Of a stretch of DNA of 64,000 bases, positions 60,438-64,000 are shown piece after piece. Location of the stretch: the NCBI RefSeq assembly GCF_900167535.1, contig NZ_FUYE01000006.1:186001-250000 (forward strand), in the 5' to 3' direction. The DNA is from Prosthecobacter debontii. Lineage in GTDB: Bacteria > Verrucomicrobiota > Verrucomicrobiia > Verrucomicrobiales > Verrucomicrobiaceae. A model generated the notes under the pieces. That model searched no databases, was not told the origin of the DNA, and saw only the letters and a program-made list of their open reading frames with translations. A program made the position numbers and the translations under genes. Numbering within the stretch: the first letter of the stretch is position 1; every line of letters starts with the position of its first letter.

Positions 60438-63400
60438 TCACCGCTCCTGCATCGGCTGCACCTCCAGCAGCCCTGCGCGGATGGGGGCCGTCTTGCTGGT
60501 GGTGGGTGGGGTGGCCTCGGCATCAGGCACCTCCGGTAGGGTGAAGTAACCGGCGGCTTTTTCCAGGTGCGGAATCCACAGGGCTTGGCCACTGGTGGCA
60601 CGGTCGGCCGTCTCGGCCTGAGTCAGGCGGCTGCTCAGGCTGAAGAGACCGGTGCTGCTGGTTAGCTTCAGGCTCGGGCGGCTGAGCGGAGCGGGGGTGG
60701 CCAGAGTGCTCTTGCCTTTCGTGGTGAGGGTGAAGGAGAGGTCCAGATCTTCCAGCAGGGTGGAGGACTGGAGTCGCAGTTGCCCATCGGCGAGGTTGGA
60801 CTCCTCGTCGAAGTGGAAGGCACCTCCCAGCAGGGGCTCGCCCTTGATCACCTGGTAACGGCTGCCTTCACCTTTCAGCACGGTGAGCGGAAGGCTAGGG
60901 TAGAGTCGATCGGCTTTTTTGCCGAGGGTTTTGTTCCAGTCGAGCAGGGCTTCGCCCACGGGGTTTTCGGCTTGAAAGGCGAAGTGCCCCTGCACAGAAC
61001 CCTGCTTGGCATAAATCGTCTGATGCATGGGGATGATCCAACTTTCGGGCTGCCCATCGAGCTGAAGGTGGGCCATGCCACTGCGTCCGGTGAAGGCGGT
61101 GCCCTCCGGTAGCTTGCCTGCCCAGCTCACCACGCCGGAGGGGTTCACGGTCAGTGTGGTAAAACCTTGACCTTCAGGCAGAGCTACCTCGGAGGGCTCC
61201 TCTTCATCGGCTTCGATGCCTAACTGGAAGTGATATCTTCCGGCCTTCTTGCCATCCACCAGGTTTGCCGGAGCCGCCTCTTGGCGATAGCCGGTGACGT
61301 TCGTCGAGCCGAAGCTGCCAGCCAAGAGGGGGCCATCGAGACCAAAGGTGAAATAATAGGTGCGACCATTCGCTCGAAAAGGAGCGGCCTCACCGCCGAT
61401 CAAGGTCGGCGCATCAGGGGCTGGCACCGTCATGCCTTCGGGCAGAGGCGGATCATAGCTCGTGGGGCCGCCAGTGAGGGGTGGGCTGGCGTAGGCACCC
61501 TTCACGCTGACGGGGCTGCCTGCGATGAGGAAACGGCCGCTGAAGGTCCCGGCGTTGTTCAGGGTCAGCGTCACGCTGCCACCCAGCTGGCGATCATCAT
61601 CCAAATAGCCGTGGCGGCTCAACGTGCCATGGAAGGTGCCGGCGACATCCTCCTGGAAAGGCTCGATCCGCCAAATGACTTGGTAAGGGCTGCCAGTGCC
61701 TCGGGAGTTCTTCGCCCGCACGGTGACGGTGTATTCCCGGGCTTCCTTCAGCGCAGCTTTGGCGGAGATCTGGCCTTCCACCACGCCGCCGCTATAGACA
61801 CGGAGTCCGGCAGGCAGACCCGTCACGATGAAACTCGTGTCCATCAGGCGATCATCACTGGCTCTGAGGATGAACTGAATGGGCTCTAGAGCCCGCGCGG
61901 GGCGCAGTGAAAAGGGCACCACCTCCGGCGCACCGAGGAACTTGATGTCTCGACTACCGATCAAGCTGTCCGGGCCCGCGTAGGGGCTCGAGACCTTGAG
62001 CACACAGCTGTAGCGCCCGGAGTCTGAGACACGTGGCTTACGGAAGTAGATTCTAGATTCGACACTAGGGGTCACGACGGTGTCCTGAACGAGAGGTTCG
62101 CCATCTTTAAACCAGTGAAACTCGATGCCGGGAGTCGTGCGGTAGGCCGGGGAGAGTGTGTAGTCGAGGTCAACCCCTGCAAATCGGTTTTCCACAGGGG
62201 GAAGAGTGAGGGAAAGCCTGCGGAAAACGGGGCTCTTGACGGTGCCAAAGTCGTTTTTGACTTCGATTTGGAGATCGTTGTAGCCATCATGGGGGAACGA
62301 CAGCCTCAGATTCACACGATTGGCCACGCTTGCGGTCTGCCAGGTGCCTAATCCGGCATCCCCATTGCGGATGACACGGTAGCTCATCGGCAGGGTGCCC
62401 AGCAGGCGAAAGCTGGCATAGCCGAGGTCGGGTGTGTTCGCTTCAGTAGCGGGCACGGTATAGAATTCAGGAGCTTTGATCAGGACCCCCAGGCCGGTCA
62501 GATTCACCACATAGGGTTCAGCCAGACGGGCGGGGTTATCGATGACCAATTGAGCATGGAGCTGTCTAGCATAGTCGGGATCAAAGGTGATCTGCTGGGA
62601 GGATTCTAAGCGGAAACTGGATTGGTCCGCACCTTGGATGGTGGCGGTGAGCCCCACAAATTCGCTGCTGACCACCTGGACCGAATAACTCTGCACGATG
62701 CTGGAACCGGGAGTCACGGTGACCGTGCCGAAATCAATCACCCCTGTGCCGGACGGGAGCCCATGACCGTTCGCATCTTTGACCGTGAGGACGGCGGGTG
62801 TCGATGCCTTCAGGTTCAATTGAAGGGACGTGGGCTGGGCGACGGGGTGGTCGTAGCGCAAGGTGATCCGTCCCTCGTCTTCACCTGCTTCCGTGCCCGT
62901 GAAGCGCAACGTCACCGTGAGGCTTTCTCCCACAGCCAGGGTTTCGGGAATCGGCGTCACGATCTCCAAGCCTGGCAGGTCGATATCCGCGATCTCCAAG
63001 GCCAGGCCCACGGCTTCTTGGTTGCCATTGTTTCGCAGAAGGAGGCTCGCCTCTACACTCCGCCCCACAGCCGCGTCGAAGCTGACGGAGGTGCCGTCGG
63101 CGTTCTTTAGCGGACGGAAGTAAAGAATGGGGGAAGGACCTTCCGCAGCCAGATTGACCGTGAATTCTGGAGCGAGCGGATCATTGGTGGAAAACTTCAG
63201 TACCGCCGTTTTGGTGCCGGGGCTTTGGGGAGTAAAGTGGATCGACAGGGAAGCGGCCTCTCCCACAGCGATGAAGCCAGATTCATTCAAACCGGAGTAG
63301 GAGAACTCAGAGGCATGTTCCCCCGTGATCTCTACGTCCATGATTTGTAATGGAGCATCCCCCGTATTGTTCAGACGGATGCCCTGGCGGTTGCTGGTTC

Positions 63401-64000
63401 CCAGGGCGGTGGAGGCATAGGTCAGATCCAACGACGTGCGGCTGTCCGCTCTGCCCGTGCTCGCCCAGAGCTGGGGTTGTGCGGGTTCTGTAGGTTCTGG
63501 CAGAGGGGTGGAGAGGGTCACCAGCGCCTGTTGAGTCACGCCGTTGAAGACTCCTCTCACGATGATTCGGCGGCCATCGGCGCTGATGCAGGTCACCGAC
63601 AAAAATCTCCAGTTGGGCAGACTGAGTCCGTAGTGCTCTTCCAGCGCTTCACGAAGCTCGACTCGGGGACTGTCTGCCTCCGTCGCATGCCACACGCAGG
63701 TTTGCTGGAACCGGTTTTCACCCGGGGCTGGGAAGCCGTAAGTCTGTCCGTAGGCTGCGCCCTGGTTCTGGATCGCTGAGACATTTCTCCAGCTTGTAGC
63801 ATCTGAACCCCCGTAGGGTTGGCCTAACCGACGGTAGCCCACCGGCGTGCTGTCCACCTCCCAGCGTTGGATCGTGGTGGGGGCATTCAGCAGGGGAATC
63901 TCGCCCAAGGGACGGCTGGTGCAGGTGAGCCACCGGCCATTGGGGGAGATGCAATACTCGCGGATAGGAAACTCGCTCGTGCTGAGGTCGTTCCAGATCA
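60438..64000 (-). CDS. Giant secreted choice-of-anchor-D / Ig-like protein, cut by the window edge
   Basis: The frame is open to position 64000, so the N-terminus and any signal peptide are missing; the apparent start near 63908 is an internal TTG. At least 1187 residues are present. The N-terminal part has propeller-like pieces (EYCISPNGRWLT; FLSVTCISADGRRIIVRGVF). Then come three choice-of-anchor-D/HYDIN-like domains (IRLNNTGDAPLQIMDVEITG; ASLLLRNNGNQEAVGLALEI; GVIDFGTVTVTPGS), Ig-like regions (VSDSGRYSCVLKVSS), a putative-Ig domain (LPAGLRVYSGGVVEGQI), and the C-terminal module shared with four other giants (GQGFTTLTVNPSGVVSWAGK; TTSKTAPIRAG). Secreted or surface protein; function unknown. 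Confidence 0.75.
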   Translation of the reverse strand, partial: IWNDLSTSEFPIREYCISPNGRWLTCTSRPLGEIPLLNAPTTIQRWEVDSTPVGYRRLGQPYGGSDATSWRNVSAIQNQGAAYGQTYGFPAPGENRFQQTCVWHATEADSPRVELREALEEHYGLSLPNWRFLSVTCISADGRRIIVRGVFNGVTQQALVTLSTPLPEPTEPAQPQLWASTGRADSRTSLDLTYASTALGTSNRQGIRLNNTGDAPLQIMDVEITGEHASEFSYSGLNESGFIAVGEAASLSIHFTPQSPGTKTAVLKFSTNDPLAPEFTVNLAAEGPSPILYFRPLKNADGTSVSFDAAVGRSVEASLLLRNNGNQEAVGLALEIADIDLPGLEIVTPIPETLAVGESLTVTLRFTGTEAGEDEGRITLRYDHPVAQPTSLQLNLKASTPAVLTVKDANGHGLPSGTGVIDFGTVTVTPGSSIVQSYSVQVVSSEFVGLTATIQGADQSSFRLESSQQITFDPDYARQLHAQLVIDNPARLAEPYVVNLTGLGVLIKAPEFYTVPATEANTPDLGYASFRLLGTLPMSYRVIRNGDAGLGTWQTASVANRVNLRLSFPHDGYNDLQIEVKNDFGTVKSPVFRRLSLTLPPVENRFAGVDLDYTLSPAYRTTPGIEFHWFKDGEPLVQDTVVTPSVESRIYFRKPRVSDSGRYSCVLKVSSPYAGPDSLIGSRDIKFLGAPEVVPFSLRPARALEPIQFILRASDDRLMDTSFIVTGLPAGLRVYSGGVVEGQISAKAALKEAREYTVTVRAKNSRGTGSPYQVIWRIEPFQEDVAGTFHGTLSRHGYLDDDRQLGGSVTLTLNNAGTFSGRFLIAGSPVSVKGAYASPPLTGGPTSYDPPLPEGMTVPAPDAPTLIGGEAAPFRANGRTYYFTFGLDGPLLAGSFGSTNVTGYRQEAAPANLVDGKKAGRYHFQLGIEADEEEPSEVALPEGQGFTTLTVNPSGVVSWAGKLPEGTAFTGRSGMAHLQLDGQPESWIIPMHQTIYAKQGSVQGHFAFQAENPVGEALLDWNKTLGKKADRLYPSLPLTVLKGEGSRYQVIKGEPLLGGAFHFDEESNLADGQLRLQSSTLLEDLDLSFTLTTKGKSTLATPAPLSRPSLKLTSSTGLFSLSSRLTQAETADRATSGQALWIPHLEKAAGYFTLPEVPDAEATPPTTSKTAPIRAGLLEVQPMQER

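Noticed and set aside
1-64000. Diversity-generating retroelement, suggested by the Bbp19-like gene
   Set aside because: No reverse transcriptase and no template/variable repeat pair were found in the window.

Overview
The window looks like a chromosomal segment of a member of the Verrucomicrobiota (Verrucomicrobiaceae/Prosthecobacter-like). This is inferred from gene style, not from any marker gene: a PEP-CTERM exported protein, a LEPR-XLL surface protein, very large secreted proteins built from Ig-like, choice-of-anchor-D and ELWxxDGT modules, GYF-RDD and RDD membrane proteins, intergenic hairpin repeats, and start codons that almost never carry a Shine-Dalgarno sequence. No rRNA, tRNA, CRISPR, integrase, transposase or terminase gene was seen.

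Two layers are interleaved. The first is a T7/podovirus-like virion module on the + strand. Its left part (1116-5744) holds a small phage protein, the portal, two small ORFs (one Bbp19-like) and the scaffold. Its right part (27440-40592) holds the major capsid protein, a probable decoration protein, tail tubular proteins A and B, a possible GNAT-like protein, a small internal virion protein, a 2042-residue ejected-type internal protein and a coupled small ORF. These parts should be adjacent but are separated by about 21.7 kb of non-phage genes. Host intergenic repeat families lie between the portal, small ORFs and scaffold, which suggests an old resident element.

The intervening block (6045-26445) holds a duplicated-domain protein, a secreted protein, a lipoprotein, two tandem secreted paralogues (the second frameshifted), three giant secreted proteins in one minus-strand run (a metalloprotease and two ELWxxDGT proteins), and a NACHT-type STAND NTPase, followed by about 1 kb of repeat-rich non-coding DNA just before the capsid gene.

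Right of the phage module (40636-64000) are a TPR protein, an RDD membrane protein, a 2034-residue secreted protein combining an M23 peptidase with a GH19-like hydrolase, a propeller-like protein, two lipoproteins, a GYF-RDD gene interrupted at a run of nine C, two kinase-like proteins, a LEPR-XLL repeat protein and a further giant secreted protein cut by the window edge.

Two themes tie the window together. Five giant secreted proteins end in the same module of about 370-400 residues. Three proteins, the ejected phage protein and two stand-alone genes, carry a PI3/4-kinase-like or protein-kinase-like catalytic core, which suggests a local family of effector-type kinases, one of them in a virion protein. 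All functional statements come from reading motifs by eye; no database search was run.
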